Shown one piece after another: positions 42,872-52,396 of a DNA stretch of 64,000 nt. Source of the stretch: Curtobacterium sp. ER1/6 (lineage in GTDB: Bacteria > Actinomycetota > Actinomycetes > Actinomycetales > Microbacteriaceae). The notes beneath the pieces are model-generated. The model saw only the letters and a program-made list of their open reading frames with translations, had not been told where the DNA came from and ran no database searches. The position numbers and the translations under genes were made by a program. The DNA is taken from contig NZ_MJAK01000011.1 of the NCBI RefSeq assembly GCF_001742745.1, positions 1 to 64,000 of the forward strand. Direction: 5' to 3'. Each line of letters opens with the position of its first letter. The first letter of the stretch is position 1.

Positions 42872-43957
42872 CTAGCGCGGGAGCCGGGGGGCGAAGAGTC
42901 GGGTGATGAAGCGGGCGAGCAGGTTGAGCACCATCACGATGAGGATGAGCACGAGCGCCGCGGTCCAGGCCCGGTCGACGAACGGCACCGGGTTGGCGCC
43001 CTGCTGCGAGTACTGCGTGTAGGCGAACACCGGCAGGGTCATCATCGGGTTCTTGAACAGGTCGTAGTTCATGCTCGCGGTGAAGCCGGCGGTGACGAGC
43101 AGCGGCGCGGTCTCACCGATGACGCGGGCGATCGAGAGCATGACGCCCGTGGTGATGCCGGCGAGGCTCGTCGGCAGGACCACCTTGAGGATCGTCAGGT
43201 ACTTCGGGACGCCGAGGGCGTACGAGGCCTCGCGGAGCTCCATCGGCACGATCTTCAGGACCTCCTCGGTGGAGCGGACGACCACGGGGATCATCAGCAC
43301 GCTCAGGGCGATGGAGCCGACGAGGCCGAAGCGGGCGCCCGGACCGAGGAAGAGCGCGAAGAGCGAGTATGCGAAGAGGCCCGCGACGATCGAGGGGATG
43401 CCGGTCATGACGTCGACGAAGAACGTGATGCCCTTCGCCAGGGCGCCCTTGCCGTACTCGACGAGGTAGATCGAGGTGAGGAGGCCGATCGGCACCGAGA
43501 TGAGCGCCGCGAAGAGCGTGATCTCGAGCGTGCCGATGAGGGCGTGCAGGGCCCCGCCGCCCTCGGAGATGACGCCGCGCATCGAGGAGCTGAAGTACGT
43601 GCCGTCGAAGCGGGCGACACCGTCGGCGATCACGGTCCAGAGGAGCGACACCAGCGGCAGGACGGCGACGACGAAGGCCGTGGCGACCAGCGACGTCACG
43701 AGGCGGTCGACCGCCTTGCGGCCGCCCTCGACGATGCGCGAGACGACGACGATGAGCACGTCGAAGAGGACCGTGCCGAGGAACAGGGCCGCGACGACGT
43801 TGAAGTCACGGACGGCACCGCCCGCGTTGAGCAGGGCGAAGACCGCGATCAGCGCGACCCACGAGCCGATGAGGAGCAGCCACGGCACGGACTTGTGCAG
43901 CTTGCCGTTGGCGTAGACGTTGCCGGCGACGCCGGTCTGACGGAGAGCGAGTGACAT
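42872..43957 (-). CDS. pstA: Phosphate ABC transporter permease
   Basis: 361 aa, longer than enteric PstA because of an N-terminal three-helix extension (about residues 20-105) ahead of the six-segment permease core. The EAA loop is ELREASYALGVPKYLTILKV near 255. ATG 43957 follows AGGTCGCGCC by a few nt, 14 bp after the pstC stop. Forms the phosphate channel with PstC. Confidence 0.95.
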   Translation of the reverse strand: MSLALRQTGVAGNVYANGKLHKSVPWLLLIGSWVALIAVFALLNAGGAVRDFNVVAALFLGTVLFDVLIVVVSRIVEGGRKAVDRLVTSLVATAFVVAVLPLVSLLWTVIADGVARFDGTYFSSSMRGVISEGGGALHALIGTLEITLFAALISVPIGLLTSIYLVEYGKGALAKGITFFVDVMTGIPSIVAGLFAYSLFALFLGPGARFGLVGSIALSVLMIPVVVRSTEEVLKIVPMELREASYALGVPKYLTILKVVLPTSLAGITTGVMLSIARVIGETAPLLVTAGFTASMNYDLFKNPMMTLPVFAYTQYSQQGANPVPFVDRAWTAALVLILIVMVLNLLARFITRLFAPRLPR

Positions 43958-43971
43958 CGGGGCGCGACCTC

Positions 43972-44922
43972 TCAGGAGACCCGCTTGCGCACGATGTAGC
44001 GCGCCAGCATGTTGATGAGCAGGGTGATGACGAAGAGGATCAGGCCCGACGCGACGAGGGCGTTCAACGCGGTGCCGGACGCCTCGGCGAACTGCAGCGC
44101 GATGTTCGCCGCGATCGTCGAGGGGTTGAGCGAGGTCAGCATCTGGAACGTGACGTTCGTCGACACCGAGAGCACCAGGGCGATCGCCATCGTCTCCCCG
44201 AGCGCGCGGCCGAGGCCGAGCATGATCGCGGACACGATGCCGGACTTCGCGAACGGCAGGACCGACAGACGGATCATCTCCCACCGGGTCGCCCCGAGGG
44301 CGAGGGCGGCCTCCTCGTTGAGGGTCGGCGCCTGCAGGAAGATCTCGCGCATGACCGCGGTCATGATCGGGATCGCCATCACCGCGAGCACGATCGACGC
44401 GGTCAGGATCGTGCGGCCGGTGCCGGACACCTGGCCGGAGAACAGCGGGAACCAGCCGAGGTACTCGTTGAGGAAGCCGTAGAACGGCTTGACGAACGGC
44501 GCCAGGACCACGATGCCCCAGAGGCCGTAGACGACCGACGGCACCGCCGCCAGCAGGTCGATCACGTAGCCGAGCAGCGGCGCGATGCGTCGCGGGGCGT
44601 AGTGCGAGATGAACAGGGCGATGCCGAGCGACAGCGGCACCGCGAAGACGAGTGCGATGAGCGCGGACCAGATCGTGCCGAAGACGAGCGGACCGACGTA
44701 GTCCCAGAAGCTCGTCGCGTTGTTCGGCAGCTCGCCGACCTTCGCGCTGAACGCGGGGATGCTCTGCCAGACCAGGAAGGCGGCGACGAGCACGAGCACG
44801 AAGAGGATGAGGCTGCCCGCGACCACCGAGGCGGTCGAGAAGACCCGGTCGCCGACGCGGACGACGGCCTTCGGCTTGGTGGGGGAGACGGTGGCCCCTG
44901 GCTGGGCCGGTGCGGTCGTCAT
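43972..44922 (-). CDS. pstC: Phosphate ABC transporter permease
   Basis: 316 aa, six predicted segments after a short cytoplasmic N-terminus. The EAA loop is LNEEAALALGATRWEMIRLS near residue 200. ATG 44922 lies 196 bp downstream of the pstS stop; the gap holds a strong hairpin. The family's phosphate-pathway Arg/Glu region lies in the core. Confidence 0.95.
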   Translation of the reverse strand: MTTAPAQPGATVSPTKPKAVVRVGDRVFSTASVVAGSLILFVLVLVAAFLVWQSIPAFSAKVGELPNNATSFWDYVGPLVFGTIWSALIALVFAVPLSLGIALFISHYAPRRIAPLLGYVIDLLAAVPSVVYGLWGIVVLAPFVKPFYGFLNEYLGWFPLFSGQVSGTGRTILTASIVLAVMAIPIMTAVMREIFLQAPTLNEEAALALGATRWEMIRLSVLPFAKSGIVSAIMLGLGRALGETMAIALVLSVSTNVTFQMLTSLNPSTIAANIALQFAEASGTALNALVASGLILFVITLLINMLARYIVRKRVS

Positions 44923-45016
44923 GGGACTCCTGTCGGAGGGGAGGCCGTGCTCCGTCAGGAGCGGCCGGGGGAGGCGACGGGGTGGTGCGGGGTTCCCGGC
45001 CTCGGGCCGGGCGGTC

Positions 45017-45106
45017 GTCGGGCGCTGGGCCGGACTGGCGTCGGGCGCTGGGCCGGACGGGCGAGAACCCGGACGCCGGTCGATTGGGTGGGACCGGCGT
45101 CCGGGT
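45017..45106 (-). terminator. Attenuator-like hairpin and 19-bp direct repeat between pstS and pstC
   Basis: ACCCGGACGCCGGTC (45067-45081) pairs perfectly with 45092-45106, a 15-bp stem about 13 bp after the pstS stop. Just beyond it, GTCGGGCGCTGGGCCGGAC occurs twice (45017-45035 and 45040-45058). The hairpin probably lowers read-through so that pstS is made in excess over the membrane subunits. Confidence 0.8.
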
Positions 45107-45118
45107 GCTCAGGGGGCG

Positions 45119-46225
45119 TTACTTGATGGAGGCGACGGCCTTCGCGGCCTTCTCCGCGAGGTCGCTCGAGAGGGCGGCCGACTTGGCCTCCTTCGCGGCG
45201 GCGTCCTGCGCGTCCTTCGAGACGACGTAGTCGAGGTAGCCCTTCACGAGCTCACCCTTGGCGGAGTCCTTGTACTCCTGGCAGGCGATCGCGTAGGAGA
45301 CGAGGACCAGCGGCCACGCCCCCTCGGCGGTGTCCTTGCGGTTGATGTCGATCGCGAGGTCGTTGTCCTCACGGCCGGAGACCGTCTCGGAGTCCGCGAC
45401 GACCTTGGCAGCGCCCTCGGCCGAGATCTCGGTGGCCTTGTCGCCGACCATGAGCTTGGCCTTGTCGAGGTCACCGGCGCCGGAGTCGTCGATGTAGGTG
45501 ATGGCGTTCGAGGCGCTGGCCATCGCCGACGCGACACCCGAGGTGCCCTTCGCCGAGTCACCGACCTGGTACGGGAAGGTCTGGCTCGGAGCCTCGGTCC
45601 AGACGTCCGACGCGTTCGCCGACACGTACTCGGAGAAGTTCTGCGTGGTGCCCGAGTCGTCCGAGCGGTGCACGACCGTGATGTTCGCGTCCGGCAGGTC
45701 GACGCCGTCGTTCAGCGCGGCGATCTGCGAGTCGTTCCACTTGGTGATCTTGCCCGAGAAGATGCCCGCGATGGTCTTCGCGTCGAGGGTCAGGTCGCTG
45801 ACGCCGTCGATCTTGTAGGCGATCGCGATCGGGGAGATGTAGACCGGGATGTCGATGGCCTTGGCGTTGCAGAGGTCGAAGGAGCCGGAGAGCTCCTCGT
45901 CCTTGAGCGCGGCGTCGGAGCCGGCGAAGTCCGCCGCACCCGAGATGAAATTCTTGCGGCCGGCGCCCGAGCCGTCCGGCGAGTAGTTGACCGTCACGCC
46001 GGAGGCGACGTTCTGGAAGCCGGCGGCCCACGTGGCCTCGGCGGTCTGCTGTGCGGAGGAGCCGGAGCCGGTCAGCGTGCCCGAGAGCTTCGAGTAGTCG
46101 GTGCCGGAGCTCGAGGTCGGAGCCGCGGACTCGCCGCTGCCGCCCTCGTTCGCCGCGCAGGAGGAGAGCACGACGGCGCCGGCGATCGCGATCGCTGCGA
46201 TCGAACCGAATCGCTTGATGTTCAC
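45119..46225 (-). CDS. pstS: Phosphate-binding lipoprotein
   Basis: 368 aa. The signal peptide ends in lipobox LSSC, Cys23. The phosphate-binding motifs of PstS are present: GSGSSAQQTAEATWAAGFQN near residue 55, DSGTTQNFSEYV near 175 and a GTSGVASAM segment near 212. ATG 46225 follows GAAGGGACCCC. Expression should rise on phosphate starvation through the PHO box at 46336-46353. Confidence 0.96.
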   Translation of the reverse strand: MNIKRFGSIAAIAIAGAVVLSSCAANEGGSGESAAPTSSSGTDYSKLSGTLTGSGSSAQQTAEATWAAGFQNVASGVTVNYSPDGSGAGRKNFISGAADFAGSDAALKDEELSGSFDLCNAKAIDIPVYISPIAIAYKIDGVSDLTLDAKTIAGIFSGKITKWNDSQIAALNDGVDLPDANITVVHRSDDSGTTQNFSEYVSANASDVWTEAPSQTFPYQVGDSAKGTSGVASAMASASNAITYIDDSGAGDLDKAKLMVGDKATEISAEGAAKVVADSETVSGREDNDLAIDINRKDTAEGAWPLVLVSYAIACQEYKDSAKGELVKGYLDYVVSKDAQDAAAKEAKSAALSSDLAEKAAKAVASIK

Positions 46226-46335
46226 AGGGGTCCCTTCGGGAATGTCATTGCAGGTGGGACCGCTGCTGGTCCCTCGGGCCGGTGCTGACCCGGGAGCGAC
46301 TGTAGGGACGCGAGGTGACGGGGATGGCGCTCATC

Positions 46336-46353
46336 GGTGAACGGGAGGTGAAC
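46336..46353 (-). promoter_or_regulatory. PHO box upstream of pstS
   Basis: On the minus strand two GTTCACC heptamers (complements at 46336-46342 and 46347-46353) are spaced 11 nt apart in direct repeat, matching the actinobacterial PHO box. It lies about 110-130 bp before pstS in the gene's orientation. RegX3, encoded at 57710-58390, is the expected binder. Confidence 0.8.
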
Positions 46354-46493
46354 GAGGGGTTGTGCCCGGTCCGGAACACGTGCGCGGACGCGCGAGCGGG
46401 TGCATGATCGGTCTCGCTGTGCGCTGTTCCGGATCATGCAGATGCATCGGTCTGGAGGCGCGGCGCAGCTCCGCCACGTCGGTCCGCGTCCGG

Positions 46494-47441
46494 TCAGGCC
46501 GGGACGGTGTTCCGGTGGGTCTCGACCGCGACGAGCTTCTCGCCGGCGATGTGCAGGACCGCGAAGTCCCCGACGGACAGCATGGCGGCCCGACGGAGGT
46601 CGAAGCGACGGCGGTCGTCGGCCGTCGCCGCGGCGATGCGCGCGACGATGTCCGGCAGGACCGGCCCGTGCGAGCACAGGACGGTCGACTTCGCCTTGGC
46701 GATGCGCTTCTGCACCACGCCCTTGACGTCGGCCGCGCCCCGGTCGTGGGCGTCCTGGCTGATGTCGGCCGTGCTCGAGACACCGATCTTCGTCCGGGCC
46801 GAGAGCGGCTCGACGGTCGCGAGGCACCGCGCCGCCGTGCTGCTGACGATCTTCTTCGGGCCGAAGGCCGCGACCGGGGCGGCGGCGGCCCTGGCCTGCG
46901 ACCGTCCGACGGGCAGCAGCGGCCGGGTGGCGTCGGGGCCGTCCCAGTCCGATCCGGGCACGGTCTTCGCGTGCCGGAGCGCGATGAGCGCGAACGTGCG
47001 GTGCTCGCCGGCCGCGACGCGCTCGGCGAAGCGGTCGAGGATCGCGACGTCCCGCTCGTACGTGAGCCGGGCGCGGGCGTCGTCGATCGTCACCCAGTCG
47101 ATGGCGGCGACCTCGTCGTTGGGGCGGAACCGTCCGGCCCGCTCGAACTCCTTCGAGCCGACACGCGCCGACCAGTAGTGCACGACCTTGTCGCGGCCGC
47201 TCGGCAGGACGTACTCCGCCGTGCCGAGGGGCGCACCGAGGTGCACGCGGTACCCCGTCTCCTCGGCGATCTCGCGGACCGCGGTCGTCGGGACGCTCTC
47301 GCCCGGGTCGACCTTGCCCTTCGGCAGGGAGACGTCCTGGTGGTGGTCACGGTGGACGAGCAGCACGAGCGGGACGCCGTCGCGCTCGCGCCAGACGACC
47401 GCGCCCGCCGCGACGACGGGGCCCGAGGCGCCGCCGCTCAC
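46494..47441 (-). CDS. mutT1: NUDIX hydrolase/histidine phosphatase fusion, MutT1-like
   Basis: 315 aa. An N-terminal Nudix domain ([20 protein letters not shown], residues about 47-66) is followed by a histidine-phosphatase-like domain starting ALRHAKTVP near 163. The layout equals mycobacterial MutT1, which clears 8-oxo-GTP/dGTP and diadenosine polyphosphates. GTG 47441 overlaps the ppk stop by 4 bp, so it is translated with polyphosphate kinase. The coupling with ppk is also seen in mycobacteria. Confidence 0.92.
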   Translation of the reverse strand: MSGGASGPVVAAGAVVWRERDGVPLVLLVHRDHHQDVSLPKGKVDPGESVPTTAVREIAEETGYRVHLGAPLGTAEYVLPSGRDKVVHYWSARVGSKEFERAGRFRPNDEVAAIDWVTIDDARARLTYERDVAILDRFAERVAAGEHRTFALIALRHAKTVPGSDWDGPDATRPLLPVGRSQARAAAAPVAAFGPKKIVSSTAARCLATVEPLSARTKIGVSSTADISQDAHDRGAADVKGVVQKRIAKAKSTVLCSHGPVLPDIVARIAAATADDRRRFDLRRAAMLSVGDFAVLHIAGEKLVAVETHRNTVPA

Positions 47442-49603
47442 CGAGCCGAGCGCTTCCGGGCCGAGATCTTCCGCATGAGCACATTCTGCACGTCCGCGAG
47501 CGGTCGGCCGTCGTCGTCCGTCGAGTGGCGGGTCCACTCGCCGTCGGACTCGAGGTGCCACGAGCTCGTCGTGTCCGCCATCGCGAGGTCGAACATCTCC
47601 TGGACCTCGGCGGTGTGCGCGGGGTCGGTGAGGCGGACCAGTGCCTCGACGCGGCGGTCGAGGTTGCGGTGCATCATGTCGGCCGACCCGATGAAGACGA
47701 GCGGGTCGCCGTCGTTGTGGAACGTGAACGCCCGCGAGTGCTCGAGGTAGCGGCCGACGACGCTGCGGACGCGGATGGTCTCGCTCACGCCCTCGATGCC
47801 GGGCTTCAGCGAGCAGATGCCGCGGACCCACACGTCGACCGGCACCCCGGCCTGGCTCGCGAGGTAGAGCGCGTCGATGACCTGCTCGTCGACCATCGAG
47901 TTGACCTTGATGCGGATGCCGGAGGGCTTCCCGGCCCGGGCGTTCTCGGCCTCGGCCTGGATGCGCTTCACGAGCCCCTTGCGGAGGTGCAGCGGCGCGA
48001 CGAGCAGGCGCTTGAACTTCTTCTCGATCGCGTAGCCGGACAGCTCGTTGAACAGCCGCGTCAGGTCCTTGCCCACGGTGTCGTCCGCGGTGAACAGGCC
48101 CATGTCCTCGTAGATGCGCGAGGTCTTCGGGTTGTAGTTGCCCGTGCCGATGTGGCTGTAGTGCTTGAGGGTGCCGCCCTCCTGCCGGATCACGAGCACC
48201 AGCTTCGAGTGCGTCTTCAGCCCGACCAGGCCGTAGACGACGTGCACGCCGGCCTTCTCGAGCTTCCGGGCCCACCCGATGTTGTTCTGCTCGTCGAAGC
48301 GCGCCTTGATCTCGACGAGCGCCAGCACCTGCTTGCCCGCCGCGGCGGCGTCGATCAGTGCCTCGACGATGGGGCTGTCACCGGAGGTCCGGTACAGCGT
48401 CTGCTTGATGGCCAGCACGTTCGGGTCCGCGGCGGCCTGCTCGAGGAAGGCCTGCACGCTCGTCGCGAAGGACTCGTACGGGTGGTGCACGAGCACGTCG
48501 CGCGCCGCGATCGCGCGGAACAGGTCGGGCTTCGTGTTCGGCTCGCCCGGCTGGAACTGCACGGGCGTCGTCGGCACGTGGCGCGGGTAGTGCAGGTCGG
48601 GACGGGCGATCTTGGCGATCTCGAACAGTCCGCCCAGGTCGAGCGGCGACGGCAGGCGGTAGACCTCCTGCTCGGTGACGTCGAGCTCGCGCACGAGCAG
48701 GTCGAGGGTCACCGGGTCCATGTCCTCGGTGATCTCGAGACGGATCGGCGGTCCGAACCGACGGCGGAGCAGTTCGCGCTCGAGGGCCTGGATGAGGTTC
48801 TCGGCCTCGTCCTCCTCGATCTCGACGTCCTCGTTGCGGGTGACCCGGAACACGTGGTGCTCGAGGACCTCCATCCCCGGGAACAGGTCGTCGAGGTGGT
48901 TCGCGATGAGGTCCTCGAGGGGGATGAAGCGCATCCGGCCGGAGCCGTCGTCGGGCAGCGCGATGAAGCGCGAGAAGTTCTGCGGGACCTTGAGGCGCGC
49001 GAACTCCTGGCGCTGCGACTTCGGGTTCCGGACGCGGACCGCGAGGTTGAGCGACAGCCCGGAGATGTACGGGAACGGGTGCGCCGGGTCGACCGCGAGC
49101 GGCATGAGCACCGGGAAGATCTGCTCGTTGAAGTACTCGCGCATGCGCAGCCGGTCGGCCTCGTCGAGGTCGGACCAGTGCTCGACGTGGATGCCCGCGG
49201 CGTCGAGGTCCGGCTTGAGCGAGTCGATGAACGCCTGGGCGTGCCGGTCCTGCAGCTCGTGCGCCTTCGCCGCGATGTCCCGCAGGACGTCGCTCGGGGC
49301 GCGGCCCACGTTCGTCGGCACCGCGATGCCGGTGTCGATGCGGCGCTTCAGCCCGGCCACCCGGACCATGAAGAACTCGTCGAGGTTCGACGCGAAGATC
49401 GCCAGGAAGTTCGCGCGCTCGAGGAGCGGCTGCGTGCGGTCCTCACCGAGCTCGAGCACGCGCTGGTTGAAGCGCAGCCAGCTCAGCTCGCGGTCGAAGT
49501 AGCGGTCCGAGGGCAGCGACTCGTGCTCGATCTCGACGACCTCGTCGAAGTCGTCGAGGTCGGGGGCGACGGATTCGCCGTCGAGCTGCGGTTCGGTGTC
49601 CAT
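47438..49603 (-). CDS. ppk: Polyphosphate kinase 1
   Basis: 721 aa. It reversibly polymerises the gamma phosphate of ATP into polyphosphate. The N-terminal domain starts [20 protein letters not shown]; the catalytic PLD-like part carries the phospho-accepting His in [20 protein letters not shown] near residue 500, and a second motif [20 protein letters not shown] near 645. ATG 49603 is taken; CAGGAT lies 6 nt upstream. A degenerate PHO-like repeat lies 43-71 bp upstream. Confidence 0.96.
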   Translation of the reverse strand: MDTEPQLDGESVAPDLDDFDEVVEIEHESLPSDRYFDRELSWLRFNQRVLELGEDRTQPLLERANFLAIFASNLDEFFMVRVAGLKRRIDTGIAVPTNVGRAPSDVLRDIAAKAHELQDRHAQAFIDSLKPDLDAAGIHVEHWSDLDEADRLRMREYFNEQIFPVLMPLAVDPAHPFPYISGLSLNLAVRVRNPKSQRQEFARLKVPQNFSRFIALPDDGSGRMRFIPLEDLIANHLDDLFPGMEVLEHHVFRVTRNEDVEIEEDEAENLIQALERELLRRRFGPPIRLEITEDMDPVTLDLLVRELDVTEQEVYRLPSPLDLGGLFEIAKIARPDLHYPRHVPTTPVQFQPGEPNTKPDLFRAIAARDVLVHHPYESFATSVQAFLEQAAADPNVLAIKQTLYRTSGDSPIVEALIDAAAAGKQVLALVEIKARFDEQNNIGWARKLEKAGVHVVYGLVGLKTHSKLVLVIRQEGGTLKHYSHIGTGNYNPKTSRIYEDMGLFTADDTVGKDLTRLFNELSGYAIEKKFKRLLVAPLHLRKGLVKRIQAEAENARAGKPSGIRIKVNSMVDEQVIDALYLASQAGVPVDVWVRGICSLKPGIEGVSETIRVRSVVGRYLEHSRAFTFHNDGDPLVFIGSADMMHRNLDRRVEALVRLTDPAHTAEVQEMFDLAMADTTSSWHLESDGEWTRHSTDDDGRPLADVQNVLMRKISARKRSAR

Positions 49604-49645
49604 GTCGCCATCCTGCCACCCGCCCGGCACGGTCGGTGGAGCGCG

Positions 49646-49674
49646 GGTGGACGCTGAGGAGCGCGCGGGTGAAC
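49646..49674 (-). promoter_or_regulatory. Degenerate PHO-box-like repeat upstream of ppk
   Basis: GGTGGAC (49646-49652) and GGTGAAC (49668-49674) are 22 nt apart, twice the 11-nt PHO phasing; the middle unit is not conserved. Orientation fits ppk. Weaker than the pstS and phoU sites. Confidence 0.35.
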
Positions 49675-49697
49675 GCGGGCCCTCGGGACCGGCCCGG

Positions 49698-50534
49698 TCA
49701 GGACCGCGCGGCGTACTGCACGTCGATCGCGTGCCGGGTGAAGCCCGACCGGTGGTAGAGCGCGAGCGCCGGTTCGTTGTCGCCCTCGACGTAGAGCGCT
49801 GCGGCGGTCAGGCCCCGGCCCGCCAGGCGCGCCGTCCCCGCGCGCATCAGCACCCCGCCGACGCCCTGCCCCTGCAGGTCGGGCCGGACGGCCACCGCGT
49901 AGAACTCGCCGGTGCCGTCCTCGACCTTGAGCCAGCACGATCCAGCGAGCGCCCCGTCGGCGTCGCGGAGGAGCAGGAGGTCGTCGCCGGAGAACCACGC
50001 CTCGGCCTCGCGGGCACGGAGGTCGTCGAGCGTCATCCGCCCCTGCTCGGGGTGGTGCGCGAAGGCCGCCGCGTTCAGGGTCAGCCAGGCGTCCTCGTCG
50101 ACCGGGTCCCCGGCGCGGAACGCGTCCAGGCTCCAGCCCTCCGGCACCCGCGGGTCGACGGGCTCGGTGACGATCGGCGCCCGCAGCTGCAGGAGCGTGC
50201 GGACGACGGTCCAGCCGTACCGGTCGGCGAGCGCGCGCGCGGCCGGGTGGTCCCCGTGCGCCCACGCGAGCCGGGGTGCGGGGGCCGGCGGCGTCGCGGC
50301 CCCGCCGCCCGGGGCGAGCACCTGCGCGACGAGGGCCGAGCCGACGCCCTGGCCACGGGCCTCCCGGGCGACCACGAGCTCCAGCTCGCCGTCGCGGACG
50401 ACCGCCACCCCGCGCTCGTCGCCGATCACCGTCGCGCGACCGGCGCGCACGTCGACCAGGGTCTGGTCGGAGAACGGCGGTGCCTCGCCGGCGGCGACGG
50501 ACGCGCTCGCGAGCATCTCGACGACGGCGAGCAC
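49698..50534 (-). CDS. mshD: Mycothiol synthase
   Basis: 278 aa, two GNAT domains in tandem as in MshD, which acetylates Cys-GlcN-Ins to finish mycothiol. The acetyl-CoA loops are [14 protein letters not shown] near residue 55 and [18 protein letters not shown] near 222; [19 protein letters not shown] near 250 is the typical end motif. GTG 50534 overlaps the glnR stop by 1 nt. The glnR-mshD order matches that of mycobacteria. Confidence 0.92.
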   Translation of the reverse strand: MLAVVEMLASASVAAGEAPPFSDQTLVDVRAGRATVIGDERGVAVVRDGELELVVAREARGQGVGSALVAQVLAPGGGAATPPAPAPRLAWAHGDHPAARALADRYGWTVVRTLLQLRAPIVTEPVDPRVPEGWSLDAFRAGDPVDEDAWLTLNAAAFAHHPEQGRMTLDDLRAREAEAWFSGDDLLLLRDADGALAGSCWLKVEDGTGEFYAVAVRPDLQGQGVGGVLMRAGTARLAGRGLTAAALYVEGDNEPALALYHRSGFTRHAIDVQYAARS

Positions 50535-51217
50535 TACCGGTCCGCCAGCCGCTCGGCCTCGTCGTCGTGGACGTTGAAGCGGTAGCCGACGTTCCGGACG
50601 GTGCCGATGAGCGACTCGAGGTCGCCGAGCTTGGCGCGGAGGCGTCGCACGTGCACGTCGACCGTGCGGGTGCCGCCGAAGTAGTCGTAGCCCCAGACCT
50701 CGCTGAGGAGCTGCTCGCGGGTGAACACCCGCGACGGGTGCGTGGCGAAGAAGCGGAGGAGCTCGAACTCCTTGAAGGTCAGGTCGAGCGGGCGTCCGCG
50801 CACCTTCGCCGAGTAGCTGGCCTCGTCGATGACGACGCCCGACGCCTGGATCTTCGAGCCCGTCGGGTTCTTGGCGGCGCGACCCGTGGTCAGGCGGATC
50901 CGCGCGTCGACCTCGGCCGGACCCGCGGTCTCGAGCACGACGTCCTCGACGTTCCACTCGCTGTTCACGGCGGTCAGGCCGCCCTCCGTGACGACGAGGA
51001 CGATCGGCGTCGTCGACCCGCTCGTCGCGAGGATCTTGCAGAGGGCCTTCGCGCTGACCAGGTCGGTGCGGGCGTCCACGAACATCAGGTCGCTCTGCGG
51101 CGCGTTGACCAGCTGCGCGGCCTCGGCGGGGACGTGACGGATCCGGTGGCTCAGCAGACCGAGACTCGGCAGGACGTCGCCGGGCGCGGCTGAGGTGAGT
51201 ACCAGGAGCTGGGCCAC
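50534..51217 (-). CDS. glnR: GlnR-type orphan OmpR-family regulator
   Basis: 227 aa. The N-terminal receiver domain keeps Asp48 (MFVDART) but departs from classical receivers, as GlnR does; the winged-helix output domain begins near residue 130 ([20 protein letters not shown], then [20 protein letters not shown]). Known relatives control nitrogen assimilation genes without a partner kinase. No kinase gene is adjacent. GTG 51217 with GGAGG 6 nt upstream. Confidence 0.88.
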   Translation of the reverse strand: MAQLLVLTSAAPGDVLPSLGLLSHRIRHVPAEAAQLVNAPQSDLMFVDARTDLVSAKALCKILATSGSTTPIVLVVTEGGLTAVNSEWNVEDVVLETAGPAEVDARIRLTTGRAAKNPTGSKIQASGVVIDEASYSAKVRGRPLDLTFKEFELLRFFATHPSRVFTREQLLSEVWGYDYFGGTRTVDVHVRRLRAKLGDLESLIGTVRNVGYRFNVHDDEAERLADR

Positions 51218-51335
51218 AGGACCTCCAGAACGAGGGGGAGTCGTGGAGCCATCCTAGTGATGCCCGCGGAACCGCCCGCCGACCGGCCGGTCGGTCCGAC
51301 GCCCACGCGGGCGCGGCCCTGTCATGATGGAGCGC

Positions 51336-51617
51336 GTGACCGAGCCCGTCCCGCCCCTCGACCAGCGCCGTCTGCGGCTGACCTCCGTGCTGCCGGTCTG
51401 GGTGCTCGCGGTCGTCGGCGCGGTGCTCGTCCTCACCCTCACGCAGCAGGACTCCTTCGCGTGGCTGCTCCTCGTGTTCGTGCTGTGCGTGCTCGTCAGC
51501 TTCGTGCTGCAGCTCATCACCGCGACGAAGGACGGGCTGGTCGAGCGGATCAGCATCGCGTCCTCCGGGGCGTTCGTCGTCGTGCTCGTGACCGCCGTGG
51601 TCCTGCTGGCGCGCTGA
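51336..51617 (+). CDS. Small membrane protein
   Basis: 93 aa with three hydrophobic segments after a basic, Pro-rich cytoplasmic N-terminus (DQRRLRLTSVLPVWVLAVVG). GTG 51336 is favoured because GGAG lies 6 nt upstream; ATG 51324 is the alternative. Unknown family; upstream of a run of small membrane, nitrobindin-like and YgfZ genes. Confidence 0.65.
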   Translation: MTEPVPPLDQRRLRLTSVLPVWVLAVVGAVLVLTLTQQDSFAWLLLVFVLCVLVSFVLQLITATKDGLVERISIASSGAFVVVLVTAVVLLAR

Positions 51618-51680
51618 CCGCCCGCGCGACCCGCGGTGCCCGGCCCTGGCGCCGTCAGGCGTCCCGCGTAGACTCGCGGC

Positions 51681-51797
51681 ATGGATTCGCTGCTTGCGCT
51701 CGAGCTGTTCTACGTGGGCCTCCTCGGCCTGGCGTCGCTCGCGATCGCGTTCATCTCGGTCGTCGTCGTCGTGAAGCTGTTCAAGGGTCAGCGTTGA
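51681..51797 (+). CDS. Very small membrane protein (38 aa)
   Basis: ATG 51681 opens MDSLLALELFYVGLLGLASL, one membrane helix and a basic end KLFKGQR, stop at 51795-51797. TAGACT at 51669-51674 lies 6 nt upstream, a leaderless promoter. The stop overlaps a TTG start of the next gene (TTGA), so the two are coupled. Confidence 0.7.
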   Translation: MDSLLALELFYVGLLGLASLAIAFISVVVVVKLFKGQR

Positions 51798-52396
51798 TCG
51801 AACTGCCCGAGGGCCTGGCACCCGAACTCGTCCCGCTGTCGTGGCTCGTCGGTGTCTGGGAGGGCACGGGCGTCGTCGAGTACCCCGTGGACGGCGAGGA
51901 CGAGCCCCGGAAGTACGAGTTCGGCCAGCGCGTGAGCTTCAGCCACGACGGGCTGCCCTACCTCAACTACTCGTCGACCTCGTGGCTGCTCGACGACGAG
52001 CACACGCCGCTCGCCGCCGAGATGGGCTACTGGCGCATCGACCGCCCGAGCGAGCCCGGTGACCGCGGTCCCGCGATGCTGATGGGCGACGGCCCGGTGC
52101 CCTTCACCACGGTGGAGAGCGTCGAGGCGCTCCGCAACACCACCGACGGCTTCGACGTCGAGGCCGCGATCATCCACCCGACGGGCGTCAACGAGCTCTA
52201 CGTCGGCCGCGTCAAGAAGGGCCGGATCGACCTGGCCACCGACGCGGTGATGCGCTCGCCGAACGCGAAGGACTACTCGGCCGCCACCCGGCTCTACGGC
52301 CTGGTCGAGGGCAAGCTGTTCTGGGCCTGGGACATCGCCGCACTCGGGCAGCAGCTCACCTCCCACGCCTCGGGGCAGCTCGCGAAGGTCGACTGA
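51794..52396 (+). CDS. Nitrobindin-like heme-binding protein (DUF1794/FABP-like)
   Basis: 200 aa ten-strand beta barrel. The diagnostic N-terminal motif GVWEGTG (near residue 17) and the C-terminal WDIAALGQQLTSHASGQL are those of actinobacterial nitrobindins, which bind ferric heme and react with nitric oxide or peroxynitrite. TTG 51794 overlaps the previous stop, with AAGGG about 7 nt before. The stop overlaps ygfZ (ATGA). Confidence 0.88.
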   Translation: MIELPEGLAPELVPLSWLVGVWEGTGVVEYPVDGEDEPRKYEFGQRVSFSHDGLPYLNYSSTSWLLDDEHTPLAAEMGYWRIDRPSEPGDRGPAMLMGDGPVPFTTVESVEALRNTTDGFDVEAAIIHPTGVNELYVGRVKKGRIDLATDAVMRSPNAKDYSAATRLYGLVEGKLFWAWDIAALGQQLTSHASGQLAKVD

